This document shows positions 47,740 to 61,098 of a stretch of 64,000 nt of DNA, piece by piece. A program made the translations under genes and the position numbers. The DNA is from Pseudorasbora parva (lineage: Eukaryota; Chordata; Actinopteri; Cypriniformes; Gobionidae): assembly GCF_024679245.1 (NCBI RefSeq), contig NC_090186.1, forward strand, positions 42,130,569 through 42,194,568. The letters run 5' to 3'. The notes under the pieces were generated by a model that had not been told where the DNA came from, did no database searches, and saw only the letters and a list, made by a program, of their open reading frames with translations. Numbering within the stretch: the first letter of the stretch is position 1; the number at the start of each line of letters is the position of its first letter.

Positions 47740-49240
47740 TAATAATAAATGATCTGTGGGGTATTTTGTGCTGAAACTTCACACACATTCTGGGGACATC
47801 AGAGACTTATCTAATCCTGAGACTAATCTTGTAAAAAGAGATTTTTTAAGTTAAATAAAAAAAAAATTAAGTTAAATATTAACTTTTACGTTAAATATAC
47901 ACTCCGTATTTTTGTTTCTACATTTAGCTCCATTTATGTTCTGGATGGTGCCTAATTGTTGCTTGAGTGGGTTTGTTCGAATCATTAACTCTTGAGTATG
48001 AGCAATAGTGATCGTAGTCTTAGTAAACACCACTAATAAATAAATATTGTTTCAAGTAGCTCATTAATAATAATCAGCAACTATAACAGGTTTAACTGTG
48101 CTTACTTTGCATTTAAGTAAATGCTTCCAATCCAGACAATTATGTGCTAATTTGCTCCAGTGTACAGTAATTTCATCTGGAGCGGGCCTGAGCTCTGTGT
48201 GATTTATTTAGGAGCTTAAAGAGATAAACACATTACTTTTTGTGTGCAATTAATAAAATAACCTTTTATGTTAACATCACACTCACATCAGGATACCAAA
48301 TCCACAAGTCTGCTAAACCTCTCTTTGGATTTTTTATTGTTTTTGTTGTTCATAAGTCAAATGATATTCTAGTCACTATATGGTTTATAATGTTTTGAGT
48401 AGCACAGGTTTTATGGCTAGAAGTTTGTTCAGATCAATAACTCTATTATGAGCAGCAGTGACTTGGTAAACACAGATAACTGATTAAAATGAATCTAAAA
48501 GCAACTCAAGATCAGAGCAGAGAAGACTAACCCCTCAGAGCAAAGACTTGATTTTTCTATCAGTCGTGTTAATCACTGTGGTGGATAAAGTGATGAAAGT
48601 ATCTACTCTGTATTCACCAAACACATCCAGCTCAGATAATCACTCTCTCTCATGCTCTCCAGAGCCTCAATTAATGCATGGGATTGTGATTATACCAGCC
48701 ATTTCACCTTCAACACTCACGGATTAACTCAACCAAAGGTGAAGACAATGTCAAACTGTTGGTTTCAGGATCAGTCCATTCCTGATATAATGTCCAATTT
48801 GACCTGATATTGCAAATTTGACTGACAATTCATAAACAATTTCAAAAGGTCTAGAGGTTCAATCAGGAATGGACCGATTCCTGAAGGAAGTGACATTTTA
48901 TTCACTTTTGCAAATGCAGTTTTTTAAAAATGTTATTTAAACTCCTATTTGGAACAAAACAGTTTACATGTCTGGGGTCAGTTTGATTTTTTTTTTGTGT
49001 TTTCTGTTCTCAAATGCTGCATTTTTTTGATGGAGAATACAGTAAAAATTGTGAAATATTACAATTTAAAATAACTGTTTTCTATTTGAATATATATTTA
49101 AAGTGTAATTTATTCCTGTGATCAAAGCTGATTTCAGCATTATTCCTCCAGTCTTCAGTGTTACATGATCCTTCAGAAATCATTCTAATATGAGGATTTA
49201 TTATCATTGTTGGAAAGAGTTGTGCTGTTTTGCTGCTCAA
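47740..49240. other. Intergenic, nothing recognised
   Basis: Anonymous AT-rich sequence. At 48745-48900 a short near-inverted phrase ('ggatcagtccattcctga' and 'caggaatggaccgattcctg') is visible. Confidence 0.4.
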
Positions 49241-49246
49241 GAAATC

Positions 49247-50427
49247 CACTATATTGCCAAAAAGTATTGGGAAAGGAACATCCCTCAAAAATCATTGAAT
49301 TCAGGTTTTCCAATCACTTCATGGCGAGAGGTGTATAAATCAAGCACTAGGCATGCAGACGCTTCTACACACATTAGTGAAAGAATGGGTCGCTCTCAGG
49401 AGCTCAGTGAACTCAAGCGTGGGGCCGTGATAGGTTGCCACCTGTGCAATAAGTCCATTCCTGACATTTCCTCACTATTAAATATTCCACGCTCAACTGT
49501 TAGTGGGATTATAACAAAGTCGAAGCGATTGGGAACAACAACAACTCAGCCACATAAAATCACAGAGCGGGGTCAGCACATGCTGAGGATCACAGTGCCC
49601 AGAAGTCACCAACTTTCTGCAGAGTCAATAGCTCCAGACCTCCAAACTTCATGTGGACATCAGATGAGCTCAAGAACAGTGTGTAGAGAGCTTCATGGAA
49701 TGGGTTTCCATGGCCGAGCAGCAGCTCATCCAAGCCTTACATCCCCAAGAGCAATGCAAAGCGTGGGATGCAGTGGAGTAAAGCAGCCACCACTGGACTC
49801 TAGAGCAGTGAGACGTGTTCTCTGGAGTCAATCACGCTTCTCTGTCTGGCAATCTGACAGACGAGTCTGGGTTTTGGTGGTTGCCAGAAGAACAGTACTT
49901 GCTTGACTGCATTGTGCCAAGTGTAAAGTTTGGTGTAGGGTGGTTATGGTGTGAGGTTGTTTTTCAGGGGTTGGGCTTGGCCCCTTAGTTCCAGTGAAAG
50001 GAACTCTTCAGCATACAAAGATATTTTGGACAATTTTATGATCCCAACTTTGTGGGAACAGTTTGGGGATGCCCCCTTCCTGTGCCACCATGACTGCGCT
50101 CCAGTGCACAAAGCGTCGGTCCATAAAGACATGGATGAGCGAGTTTGGTGTGGAGGAACTTGACTGGCCTGCACAGAGTCCTGAGCTCAACCCGATAGAA
50201 CAGCTTTGGGATGAATTAGAGCGGAGACTGAGAGCCAGGCCTTCTCGTCCAACATCAGTGCCTGACCTCACAAATGAGCTTCTAGAAGAATGGGCAAAAA
50301 TCCCCATAAACACACTCCTAAACCTTGAGGAAAGCCTTCCTAGAAGAGTTGAAGCTGTTAGAGCTGCAAAGGGTGAGCCAACTGTCATTAAAGTTAATCA
50401 CGTCCCAAAACTTTTGGCAATATAGTG
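49247..50427 (+). mobile_element. Tc1-like transposon, most complete copy
   Basis: The left end CACTATATTGCCAAAAAGTA and the right 'acttttggcaatatagtg' are clear terminal inverted repeats. The 1.18-kb length is close to a full Tc1 element. The transposase remnant covers 49385 to about 50395. It lies opposite in orientation to the copy at 44.0-45.5 kb. Confidence 0.9.
49385..50425 (+). pseudogene. Tc1-like transposase, frameshifted
   Basis: It starts at ATG 49385 (MGRSQELSELKRGAVIGCHL). Two helix-turn-helix segments follow (SIPDISSLLNIPRSTVSGII, and a second near residues 60-110). A frameshift after about residue 115 disturbs the middle, a stop follows RRTVLA (49906), and the frame is regained at 50063-50425 with KTWMSEFGVEELDWPAQSPE, LNPIEQLWDELERRLRARPS and the normal C-terminal helices. 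The catalytic Glu (NPIE) is preserved, and HVPKLLAI is read-through of the terminal repeat. It needs more than one repair to be read as one protein, so it is inactive. Confidence 0.88.
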
Positions 50428-50429
50428 TC

Positions 50430-51910
50430 TCTCTTCTTATCAATTTGTCAGCATATTTTGATGAATATAACATTTAGAAGATCAGCATTTATTTGAAATA
50501 AAAACATTTTTTGACATTATAAAAAATAAATGTATTTACTATCAGGTATGATCAATTGAATGCATCCTTGCAAAATAAGTTTTTTAATTTTTTTTTAAAC
50601 AGAAATCTTTTGAATGGTGTTATCTGCATATGTTAACACTGTAGTATCACGTGTCTGTATAGTTATATGCATATGCTATTTGTAGTGTTGTCATGTTCGT
50701 TTATGGTATTTGGGATGGAGGTGCATGTAGAATCTATGGTTTTGTAACTCAAATATTTGTGACAGGCTATACTCAGGGTTTTATGCATAAGGAAATAATG
50801 GCAAATGTCAACGTGTTTTGAAATAACGCAGGAACTGCTTTTCTACAGACGTCAAAACTGCTCCAGCTAATCGAATTACATCAAAGTTTAATGTTTAATT
50901 CAGATTGAGGCTCACGCTGTGTCGATGACAGCGACGAGTCTCACATCGCAGCATTACAAATCACAGGTTTACACATTTATTGACATCAAATTAATTAATG
51001 TCATTTACTCTGACTAGAAGCATAATGCAAAGCTCTCTGTGTGTTTTCAAGGTCATAGCTGACCTCAACCACTACAGCCTAAAGCAGAATCATGTCTTCA
51101 GTCCAAAAAAAAAGCTCTAGACATTAATACGTTTGACACTTAACCATCTGAGGTTGCTACCGAACGCTAGTGGAAATCTACTGTTGAATTATGCAGATTC
51201 AGTGCTGCAAAACCCCATCTGCACAAAAACATTTTAAGTGAATAAATTGCATATAAATATTTTCTGGTAAAGCACTTTAAATTAAATAATTAAGAACATG
51301 TTTCGTGTCACGTCTTCCTTCCAACATTTTATTGGAAAAGTTGCACCAGACACATTTCTGGCTGAGGATCTGGAACGGCTTTCCTCACGTCAATCAGATT
51401 AATTTTGTCTGCACATCAGGATTTAGCCAACCAACAGGGTCAATTAATTATAGACAGTTACTGTATGTGCGCATCCATGTCTTTTATTACTCCTTGACAA
51501 CAGGGGTGAAACGAAGGGCAGCGTAACGTGCCAAATTTAAAAGAGATTGTGAGCGTGGACGTTTTGCCAGAAATGTCTCTGGATGGGTGAAGAGATCTGC
51601 CAATAGCTTAAGAGGCAATGTGCAATTAAGACTGAGAAGTTCATTAGGCAATGGAGAAGAAACTTTCCCGAGGGGTGTGAACTCAGATTTCGATGCTAAT
51701 ATTAAGCGAGTGTGTAATATTGCTGTTTGAGTCCCTCCAAAGTGAGTTCTTCTCTATATCAGTGTCAGTGATTCTGAACTCCCTCAAACGCCTCCATTGC
51801 AGTCTCTGTTATCTTGCGGGAATGAACACGACACAATATTCCTCATTTAAATAATTAATGCAGAATAAAGGGGTCTGGTTGAGTTAGTTAGTAGTTGACA
51901 CTGGAGAATA
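50430..51910. other. Intergenic, nothing recognised
   Basis: No coding resemblance and only chance ORFs (51305-51526). Confidence 0.4.
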
Positions 51911-51916
51911 GACACA

Positions 51917-52636
51917 GGGTGCTTCCCAATTCTTATTTGTGCATCCTCATTTCCTTTCCTAGCTTCCTTTCCTCGTTTCTTAGCTCCGCCATTTTCAGGA
52001 TGCGAGGAAAAGACGCGAGTACGGAGGAATTGAATCAAGTGAAATGATATATCCTCGCTCCCTTTAACATCACTTTAAAGCATCGTCAATTAATGATGAC
52101 TCTGCACCGCTGGATTAGTCGGGATTTTTGAACACTAGAGATAATTATTTATATTGTGAGCTTCAGCCTCCACAAAATACCACATTTGTCCAGATTTGAA
52201 TTAATATTACCAGTTATTATTAACAACGGATTCCAATTATTAACTGCTTTTTATTCATTGTATAGTATTAGTTTCTATTTGTTTCTTTCATTTTCTTGTG
52301 CTTTGATATAATTCTGCAACTGTCAGTTATTGTTATTTGACAAATATTTGTGTCTTGGACATGTAAACATAATAATAATGATGAATAAACTGTGGCACAA
52401 TGTGAAGAGAGAGGAGAATTAATGCGTACATCACGTTTAGTTAATAAAACACTTCCGTAAAGGATCCACCAGTGTATCCTCGCTCATGACTCCTCAGGAA
52501 GCCTCCTCACTCCTCCATTCTCGCCTCCTCGCGGTGCAATTAGAGAATTGAGATCTTCTGATCTCGCTGAGCTCCATCGGTTTCTGGGTCATAGGATGGA
52601 GGACGGAGGTGCGAGGAGGGATATTGAGAAGCACCC
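51917..52636. mobile_element. Non-autonomous element with GGGTGCTTC ends and 3-bp duplication
   Basis: GGGTGCTTCCCAATTC at the left and the complement of GGGTGCTTCTCAATATCC at the right, both followed by CCTC-rich sequence, bound the element. ACA flanks both sides (51914-51916 and 52637-52639). The interior is repetitive in CTCCTC/GAGGA words. No transposase. Confidence 0.78.
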
Positions 52637-53414
52637 ACACTAATGGACATAGTGTCATTGACGTCACCCGTAGATTTCTGAAGAACATTTTTCAAGCGTC
52701 ACTCCCTCATAACCAAAAATTTGCAAAGAGGCGATGCGTGGGTGGAGCTGAGGGGCCTGGTTGCTGAAACCATGCCCACCTAGCCTGATCAAGTTAGCTC
52801 AGACTAAGGAGCTAATGCATTATGCTACTGATAACATAGAGGTTGCTAGTCGGGGCATTGGTGGTAAATACAACTTAAATTACTACAGTGTCCAAAAGGT
52901 CATTATAAATGTATTTTAGCTTAAAAAGGGTTGTGGACACCACAGTCCTCATTCTGTTCCATTCTGTCTATTCTTGAGTAATTACTATTAATTAATTATT
53001 TATGAAATGCAGGCATAACATTATATGACAACATTATATGTTTTATATAGTTTTTAATCTACAGCTAATCACAGTCTGTTGGATTCTGGAGTATAGTAAA
53101 GTTCGAAATAAAATTATAAATAATAAAAAATATTTTATTCACTGCTTGAGCCCATACTACTTGGACTGTCTGGTAGTACAATTGACCGTACAGCAAGCCA
53201 TATTATTTGGTAATTGTATGAAATAATCCAGAAATTTCAGCGGCTGGAATTAGCTGAGGTGACGTGGCGGCTAACAGACAGCAGACAAACGGCCATCCAC
53301 CTGTCACTCAAGAGGCCACGCCCTTAATTATGCAGAACTTTAAGGCTTAATATAATTTAAACGGATGAGTTGTAAATAAAAGTTTTTGCAACTCATCATG
53401 AAGGTCAAAGTGTC

Positions 53415-53787
53415 TTAAAGGTAAAAATTAGCTCTATAGACCAGAACCACTTTTTGTACCAGGGTGAAAACCTTTTTTTTCTGCTTTAAAGTTGGCTTAT
53501 GGTAAGGGGCAGGACATTTCCCAAAACATGCTCTAATGGCTTGACCAATCACAACACACTGGTCCAGCTGACCAGTCAGAGCACATTGTGCTTTTCAGAA
53601 GGAGGAGCTTCATAGCGACAAGAACTAAACAGAGTGTTACTGACAGACTGGAAAGAGAGGAGCCGCAACAATGACAAATATGGGGAAAATAAGGTGTTTT
53701 TTGAACATTAAAGCATGAGAACCTCTTCTAGAAGACGTTAAAAACAAAATCAAGACTTTGAAAAAGGGCACAATAGGTCCCCTTTAA
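53415..53787. mobile_element. Probable TTAA-type element, right end clear
   Basis: The right end 'caataggtcccctttaa' and interior 'ttttttgaacattaaagcatg' belong to a repeat common in fish. TTAA stands at 53784-53787 and also at 53415-53418, but the left end does not mirror the right well. Confidence 0.45.
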
Positions 53788-53789
53788 AG

Positions 53790-54670
53790 CTCAAAAGATA
53801 ACTCTACTAACAAATAATCCTGTTTTCCCACACAGTGACAGTGGAGTTTTCCGTCATGTAGACGCTTCGGGTGATTTCGGGCTGCCAGCCGTCCCATCAC
53901 AACAGAAGCGCTGAGCCTGGAGGAGGAGAGCGGAAACGCAGCCGAGACGCAGCTGTCTCTCTTCAGCTGGAATTACTGTGGCTTTCAAAGGAACTCAAGG
54001 ACGAATTGGGGTGAGAGATCTGATGTGCATTTATTTGCATTTGACAGGTGACTGAAGATAGTGAAAAAGATCAGAATGACCTCAAACTACTTCTGAAGAT
54101 TTGTACCTTTTTTGTACGAGAACACGTTATTAAAAATTGAATGCAATATATACACATACATTTATAAAAATGGGAATACTATATTAAATATAATATATTT
54201 TGGGGTTGACTCAGACACATTCTTCGAATAAAAAAATATCAATTTGGCATATTTTTCAATTAACAAGCAAGTTTGGTCTCTTCTGTCTTTCTCACTCAGG
54301 GCCTTTTCTCCGTTCTGCTGCTTCATTAAATGGCTCACACGGCGTCTTTGTTTGTGATAATTATCCAAGGCGTCAGTCATTAATTACCCGCTCATTTGCA
54401 TTTGTGCACGCAAACCCCTTTCTCGATCTGCCTGTCAAACGACACAAGCGTTCACACACTTGATGAGTCAATGCTGCTGAATCTGACAGCTGACATGCCA
54501 TTCACTGAATGTAGATTCTCCTCTCCTTTCAAAAGCAAAGGCGTAATGAGGAGAAGAGTGCTGTTGGGAACCTTTAGATGAGAGGGAAAAAACAGCATGC
54601 AACTGAAAGATGATTGTATAGGCAGACACCTTCAACATGCATTCATAGAAAAGTTAAAACATGTTTTGAA
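53790..54670. other. Intergenic, nothing recognised
   Basis: A GC-richer block at 53860-54010 ('ggaggaggagagcgg') has no splice-bounded ORF that I can identify. Untranslated exon sequence cannot be excluded. Confidence 0.35.
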
Positions 54671-54674
54671 AAAT

Positions 54675-54845
54675 AGAACATGATATTAAATAGCAAGTAA
54701 GTTAGTAAATAAATACCTAAATAGTAAATAATTTAAAGTAAATAAACAAGTGAATAAGTAAGTAAATTATTTATTTATTTAATAAATAAATACATGAATA
54801 CATAAGTAAAAAATAAGTAAGTAAAAAAATAAAGAAATAAATGGT
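54675..54845. repeat. Degenerate (AAGT/TAAA)n low-complexity tract
   Basis: Interleaved aagtaagt, aataaata and ttatttat words over about 170 bp. Confidence 0.85.
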
Positions 54846-54912
54846 ATTGTGGCATTAAATTGTCATGGAAAAGATATATAATTTATATATAATTATTTTA
54901 TGTTATAATAAC

Positions 54913-55049
<137 letters not shown>

Positions 55050-55879
55050 GACTTTTGTTCCTGCTGATATCTAACATGCATTATTAAATCTGCATTGAAT
55101 TGTGAATATGTGCTTCTGGAGCTGATTGTAATGTTTGTGATGGTGATTTGAGTGTTTGTACAGTCTGCACAACATCACAGATGGAACGTCTTCCTGATAC
55201 ACACTCTGCCCCGTCCTCTGAGACCAAACACAGTCAGGTCTTTCTGTACCAATCCACCAGAGACCGAAAGAAACCGAGAGAAGTTTCCGTTCCTTCCAGA
55301 ACACTCACATGAGACACGTCGGCTTTAACTTAAAACATAAGAGTGAAATATGCAAACAAAAACAACATTAAAAATAGACCCAGAGCTGTGGGCCCTCTGA
55401 GATTAAGAAGAATAACTGCTTCTATCAATCCAAGAGCGCATCGTAACGCATTTGGCTCGTTTTTTCTTTTGGACTCAGAGCTAGAGTCACAACAACAACT
55501 AGGCTACTGTGGTCATCTCCTGCACACCAGTGTTTGTTTCATCTGTCATGCCTCTAGCATGAGGTGTGTGTGTTTCTGTGTGAGTTTGTTGTGTTTGGAA
55601 CTATTAGAAAGTTTGTTAGTGTGTTACCATAAGTCTAGGCTATGTTCACACTGCAAGCCTTAGTGCTCAATTCCGGTACTGCTCAGATCAGATTATAGGC
55701 ATCACAGTTGTTATTCGTCATACTTATTATTCTTCTGGGCAAGAGTTTGGTGTGCTACTCCTTTATTTTGTCTAAGTGATCGGACATGATGTTCGCACAG
55801 TTGACACAAAAGAAAGAATCCCCCCCAAAAATCCTATTGACTTGCATTGACAGAATGTTCAGAATGTTCAATTTCATTT

Positions 55880-55913
<34 letters not shown>

Positions 55914-55938
55914 ACGCACACGTGCACACACACGCACA
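55880..55938. repeat. (CA)n microsatellite with CG interruptions
   Basis: A CA run interrupted by regularly placed CGCA units (cacacgcacacgcacacg). Confidence 0.95.
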
Positions 55939-56462
55939 GCTTTTGAAGCCGAATTCACGCGTCGCGCAAATTGAGACTGTCACGCATAATCAATGCTTGT
56001 TCAAAAATATTTGGTCGATCTATATCCTCGAAGAATCCCAGGCAGCCAATCGAACATTACTCGACAGTTCAGCACGCTACTGTTACCACACACACCCCTC
56101 CTCAGTTGAACTGCTGACAAGGTTTTCATTTTTTTATAGTCTATGGTTGTCAACTTTGTTGTCATGACAGCGTACGCACATGCAAGACACACTGTGAAGG
56201 AACTTTAGATGCGCGCTTTCCAACCAAAAACACCGCCATCATACTATTGAAAAGAGATGGTGTGGGTACAAGAAAGACTGGGAAAATAAATATTTGTGGC
56301 TGAAAGGTGCTGAGGGGGATACCGAGATGGCTTTTTGTAGTGTCCCACATCGTCCCTCAGAAACATACCCCTTGTCCCCCTTCGGGCCTATTAGCAGGTG
56401 GTCACCCTAGCATGCACACACACGCACACACACCTGGGGCCTGAAATGTTTGTTTTTGTGAA

Positions 56463-56547
56463 ATGTGGGGACATTCCACTGCCGCAATGGTTTTTATACC
56501 GTACAAACCATATTTTCTATCCCCTTACACTGCTCCTAAACCTACCC

Positions 56548-56600
<53 letters not shown>
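56463..56600. repeat. Dispersed repeat with internal (AC)n
   Basis: GTGGGGACATTCCACTGCC then TTTTTATACCGTACAAAC, 'ctgctcctaaacctaccc' and a perfect (AC)n at 56549-56600. It shares its core with 43900-44010. Confidence 0.75.
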
Positions 56601-56602
<2 letters not shown>

Positions 56603-57511
56603 CTATATTACCAAGAGGGGACTATCACTCTACACTATCCAAGAGGGGACCTGTGTTTCTAGTCATTTTGAAGAAACAAAAATGACATACAAAATTTTCT
56701 TTTAAGGTCCTTATTCACAATATAACTTCAAATGAGAATTTTTTTATTTTTTTAAAAACATGCCAAGAGGGGACCTGAATGATGTCTACCTATCCAACAG
56801 GGGACCTCCATATATATATATGCCATCTCCACCATTACATGTCTTTACAAATAAATAACATTGTTTTTTAAATTATATTAAATGCAGTTAAGCTTCGTAC
56901 AGACTATATAATGTCTCAAGTAATAATATGTCTTTTTATAATAACTGTGCTCTTTTGAATGTACTGATAAGTATTTATTTGTAACCTAAAATATACTTTA
57001 ATGCCATTTATTTTGAAGCTTATTTTTAAATATATTTATTACACAGTCGCAATAAAGTTACAAGATGTAACATCAAGTAACACACTACACTTACTTAGTC
57101 CACAAGTCTTCTTGTGCTTTCGTATGTTAGTCAACACATTAAAATAAGTTAACTTGTTTACACAGGCATCTGGTATCACAATATGCACACATAAATAACA
57201 CAATATACCTTAGACAAAACACCTAATACATTACAGGAAAGTCATTTCTTTAAGAAATTCATTCTCTGTTGTGTCTTCATAATTACAGTATATGATCAGT
57301 CCACATCTCTCATTTAAGATTATTGTCAGGTACACCAATGCATTTACATTTGTGCCTGATTGTATTAGCTGCCTATTCAAATATAGTTTCTACTCTCTAA
57401 AATCCCCCCCCCCCCCCCCAAATCATTTTTTCTTGAGATTTTAAGAGTGAGATTTTATTTCTTGCACCAATTACAAAAATAAAATAAATCAAGGACTGGA
57501 CAAGCAGAAAT
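56600..57511. other. Transition region with scattered GGGGACCT motifs
   Basis: The phrase 'aagaggggacct' occurs near 56644 and 56765 and 'aacaggggacct' near 56797. These echo the aggtcccctgtt border of the 198-bp satellite in inverted sense. A poly(C) run of 16 bases is at 57404-57419. No coding sequence. Confidence 0.55.
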
Positions 57512-59245
57512 TGTTCTTTAGGGTTATAAGGTCCCCTGTTAGATAGTAAATCACGACGCCTGTGTGTTTGCTGTGACATTTCTTATCATCACAAACACAC
57601 TGCAAAGATTTAGAGTTTTTACAGCAATACCTGAGTTTAAAGGGTTAAATCAAGCAGAAATAGCTCTCTAATGTATTAATTGCAGATCATTATTGAATAG
57701 TGATTACGTTACACACACACTGACTCAGGTCCCCTTTTAGATAGTAAATCACGACGCCTGTGTGTTTGCTGTGACATTTCTTATAATCACAAACACACTG
57801 TAAAGATTTAGAGTTTTTACAGCAATACCTGAGTTTAAAGGGTTAAATCAAGCAGAAATAGCTCTCTAATGTATTAATTACAGGTCATTATTGAATAGTG
57901 ATTACGTTACACACACACTGACTCAAGTCCCCTGTTAGATAGTAAATCACGACGCCTGTGTGTTTGCTGTGACATTTCTTATTATCACAAACACACTGCA
58001 AAGATTTAGAGTTTTTACAGCAATAACTGAGTTTAAAGACTTAAATCAAGCAGAAATAGCTCTCTAATGTATTAAATGCAGGTCATTATTGAATACTGAA
58101 TATGTTACACACACATTGACTCAGGTCCCCTGTTAGATAGTAAATCACGACGCCTGTGTGTTTGCTGTGACATTTCTTACTGTCATAAACACACTGTAAA
58201 GATTTAGAGTTTTTACAGCAATAACTGAGATTAAAGGGTTAAATCAAGCAGAAATATCTCTCTAATTTATTAATTGCAGGTCATTATTGAATAGTGATTA
58301 CGTTACACACACACTGACTCAGGTCCCCTGTTAGATAGTAAATTACGACGCCTGTGTGTTTGCTGTGACATTTCTTACTGTCATAAACACACTGTAAAGA
58401 TTTAGAGTTTTTACAGCAATAACTGAGATTAAAGGGTTAAATCAAGCAGAAATATCTCTCTAATTTATTAATTGCAGGTCATTATTGAATAGTGATTACG
58501 TTACACACACACTGACTCAGGTCCCCTGTTAGATAGTAAATCACGACGCCTGTGTGTTTGCTGTGACATTTCTTATCATCACAAACACACTGTAAATATT
58601 TAGAGTTTTTACAGCAATACCTGAGTTTAAAGGGTTAAATCAAGCATAAATAGCTCTCTAATGTATTAATTGCAGGTCATTATTGAATAGTGATTACGTT
58701 ACACACACACTGACTCAGGTCCCCTGTTAGATAGTAAATCACGACGCCTGTGTGTTTGCTGTGACATTTCTTATCATCACAAACACACTGCAAAGATTTA
58801 GAGTTTTTACAGCAATAACTGAGTTTAAAGGGTTAAATCAAGCAGAAATAGCTCTCTAATGTATTCATTGCAGGTCATTATTGAATAGTGATTATGTTCC
58901 ACACACACTGACTCAAGTCCCCTGTTAGATAGTAAATCACGACGCCTGTGTGTTTGCTGTGACATTTCTTATCATCACAAACACACTGTAAATATTTAGA
59001 GTTTTTACAGCAATACCTGAGTTTGAAGGGTTAAATCAAGCAGAAATAGCTCTCTAATGTATTAATTGCAGGTCATTATTGAATAGATTTAGAGTTTTTA
59101 CAGCAATACCTGAGTTTAAAGGGTTAAATCAAGCAGAAATATCTCTCTAATGTATTAAATGCAGGTCACTATTGAATAGTGAATATGTTACACACACACT
59201 GACTCAGGTCCCCTGTTAGATAGTAAATCATGACGCCTGTGTGTT
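57512..59245 (+). repeat. 198-bp satellite, forward array
   Basis: The marker gttagatag (first copy at 57538; ttttagatag in the second) recurs at 57736, 57934, 58132, 58330, 58528, 58726 and 58924, each exactly 198 bp apart. The next is at 59215 after a truncated unit. Monomers are near-identical, with phrases 'aatcacgacgcctgtgtg', 'tgctgtgacatttctta', 'gatttagagtttttacagc' and 'attgaatagtgattacg'. The last monomer breaks off after 'gcctgtgtgttt' into unique sequence. Confidence 0.97.
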
Positions 59246-59640
59246 TCTCTCCTCAACCCCCACAACCCCCCACTCACAATTTACATTTCAATAAGGGAAG
59301 ACTTGAAAAACCAGTTTGTGAACCACAGGCCAATAGAGCTCAAACTACCAATGTGGCAGAACCCTTCTCAAATAAACTAGAGAAGATGCTGGGATTTGAC
59401 CAGCCAAATTAAACTAAATTACAGTTTTTACAATCGCTAGGACACATTTCTCAATACTTTGGTCATTTTCAAAATCCTTCACACAGTTCTACAAACCAAC
59501 TTTCTGCTTCACAGCAGTTATTTCACATTCAAAATCCACAAAAACTAACAAAACACTTAATTCATGACTCAAATCAAGTGCCAATGATCCACAGTTTAGC
59601 TCGCACAGACTGAAGTTGTGATCGCTGTGTGAAGAGTTTT
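59088..59640 (+). repeat. Left inner arm of large inverted repeat
   Basis: Bases 59088 to about 59466 match the complement of about 63118-63495 almost perfectly (one satellite monomer, the 60-codon ORF and the TACAGTTTTTACAATCGC border). Similarity continues inward to about 59640 against 62990, except for about 60 bp absent from the right arm. Confidence 0.92.
59230..59412 (+). CDS. 60-codon ORF in left arm (identical copy in right arm), function unknown
   Basis: It opens MTPVCFSPQPPQPPTHNLHF and ends KLEKMLGFDQPN. Its ATG arises from the satellite word aatcacgacg mutated to aatcatgacg. No domain, signal peptide or promoter is recognised, and it is short and proline-rich at the start. The same 60 residues are encoded at 63172-63354. 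Identity probably reflects a recent inverted duplication rather than a gene. Confidence 0.2.
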   Translation: MTPVCFSPQPPQPPTHNLHFNKGRLEKPVCEPQANRAQTTNVAEPFSNKLEKMLGFDQPN

Positions 59641-60305
59641 GAAAAAGGGACTATTAAAGTTATTATTGAGAAATGTTTCATAAAAGGAAATTTTATATCA
59701 TAGCTTAACTGTGGATCAACACTGCTTTAGCACAAACGCATTCAATGGCAACATCTTTCAATTTACCTGAATTCTTTGCTCACTTTGACACAAACACAAT
59801 CAAAACTTTGTTCTACAGGCCAATTTGCACATCATTACATGCTGTTTTCAAAAGTGTTTAACTTATGGACAAAACAATAACATAATACAAAACTGAATGA
59901 GACAGCAATTAACAACATGTATACAGTAATATTGTAATGTAATTTATCCTGCTAAAAAAATCAAACACTATCAAAGCAACTTTATTGAAACTGAACACCA
60001 ACACAAGTGTTAGGCCATTACCATCCATTCAAAAGAGGAAACTTAGGAATAATGTTGTACTGTAATGTAAGTATGCAGTGAATTATAGCAGTACAGTGTC
60101 ATTCTAGTTTTGTAAAGTTATTTTAATTCTATAATGTTCCTGATGTTAGTGTTGATGTAAACCTGTGCTGCCAGTGCTCTGGAAGAGTGAGTTGATTTGT
60201 AAATGTAAAATTAACTGCTGTGAAGCTGAAAGTTGGTTAGCAAATTTATAAACTCCTCACTCAGTTCTCCTAAAGATTGGTAAATGTGTCCTAGCGATTG
60301 TAATT
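59420..60305. mobile_element. MITE with TACAGTTTTTACAATCGC ends
   Basis: The left TACAGTTTTTACAATCGC then TAGGACACATTT has its complement at 60275-60300 ('aaatgtgtcctagcgattgt'). Internal inverted segments match ('aaccaactttctgcttcac' against 'gtgaagctgaaagttggtt'). A further right-type end lies at 63140-63164. The termini are related in style to 15768-16632. Confidence 0.75.
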
Positions 60306-61098
60306 TCATTTCATCATGTAATTTCAATTTATTTTTGGCAGTGTATTTGGTCTAGGACATAGGTAACAGTAGTGAGGTTCTGTGTCTCACCTGTGAGAGT
60401 CTTCATGCATTGAAATGTAAATTACTGGTGGGGGGTTGAGCAGCAAACTCAACACACACACTATTCTCTATTCCAATTTCAAGAGCACACCTAAACCACT
60501 AGCCCAAACACATTACAAGTGAAAGCACAAATAAATACAAAAGATATGATCCACATGAAATAAACAGTGCTTTTTGGGATGGCCTGTCAGTAGTTGTAAT
60601 ATAACACTGTATTGTCCTCACTGTAAAAAAAAAGAAAAAAGAAAAAAAAAAAGTGTTTTTTCTTTTCTCAAAGTGTATGTTCACTTAACTGAACCTAACA
60701 TTAGCAACTATGTTTACTGGGATACTTCCTATTTTTTTAAATAATTTTGTATTAATTTGTCCACTTAAGAGTAAGAAGTCCTGAAAGAGAGCTCAGTTTA
60801 GCATTCGTGGACTGTCAGAGATACAGCTTTTGGGCGTGTGCTTCAGATGTTCATGAATATAGCACATGAGTAATGAAGAGCCTTCTGAAGCAAAGTGGCA
60901 CGTTTGTGTAAGAACAATGTCCATATTTTAAACTTTATAGACTAAACTAACTATTTTTATTGAAAGAAATTGTGTTTTAGTGTTATTATGAAAAGAGTAA
61001 CCCCTGACGCTAAGTTTTGTTTAGCTCTAGTATCTTCTCTCTTCAGTGTTTGTCAGTGCACATACGTCAAGGATTCATGGGTGAAGAAGGGTTACTCT
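60306..61098. other. Loop sequence, nothing coding
   Basis: AT-rich, with an A-rich tract at 60624-60651. No gene recognised. Confidence 0.45.

Noticed and set aside
57512..59245. CRISPR-like direct repeats
   Set aside because: The whole 198-bp unit is repeated without distinct spacers, and the DNA is vertebrate.
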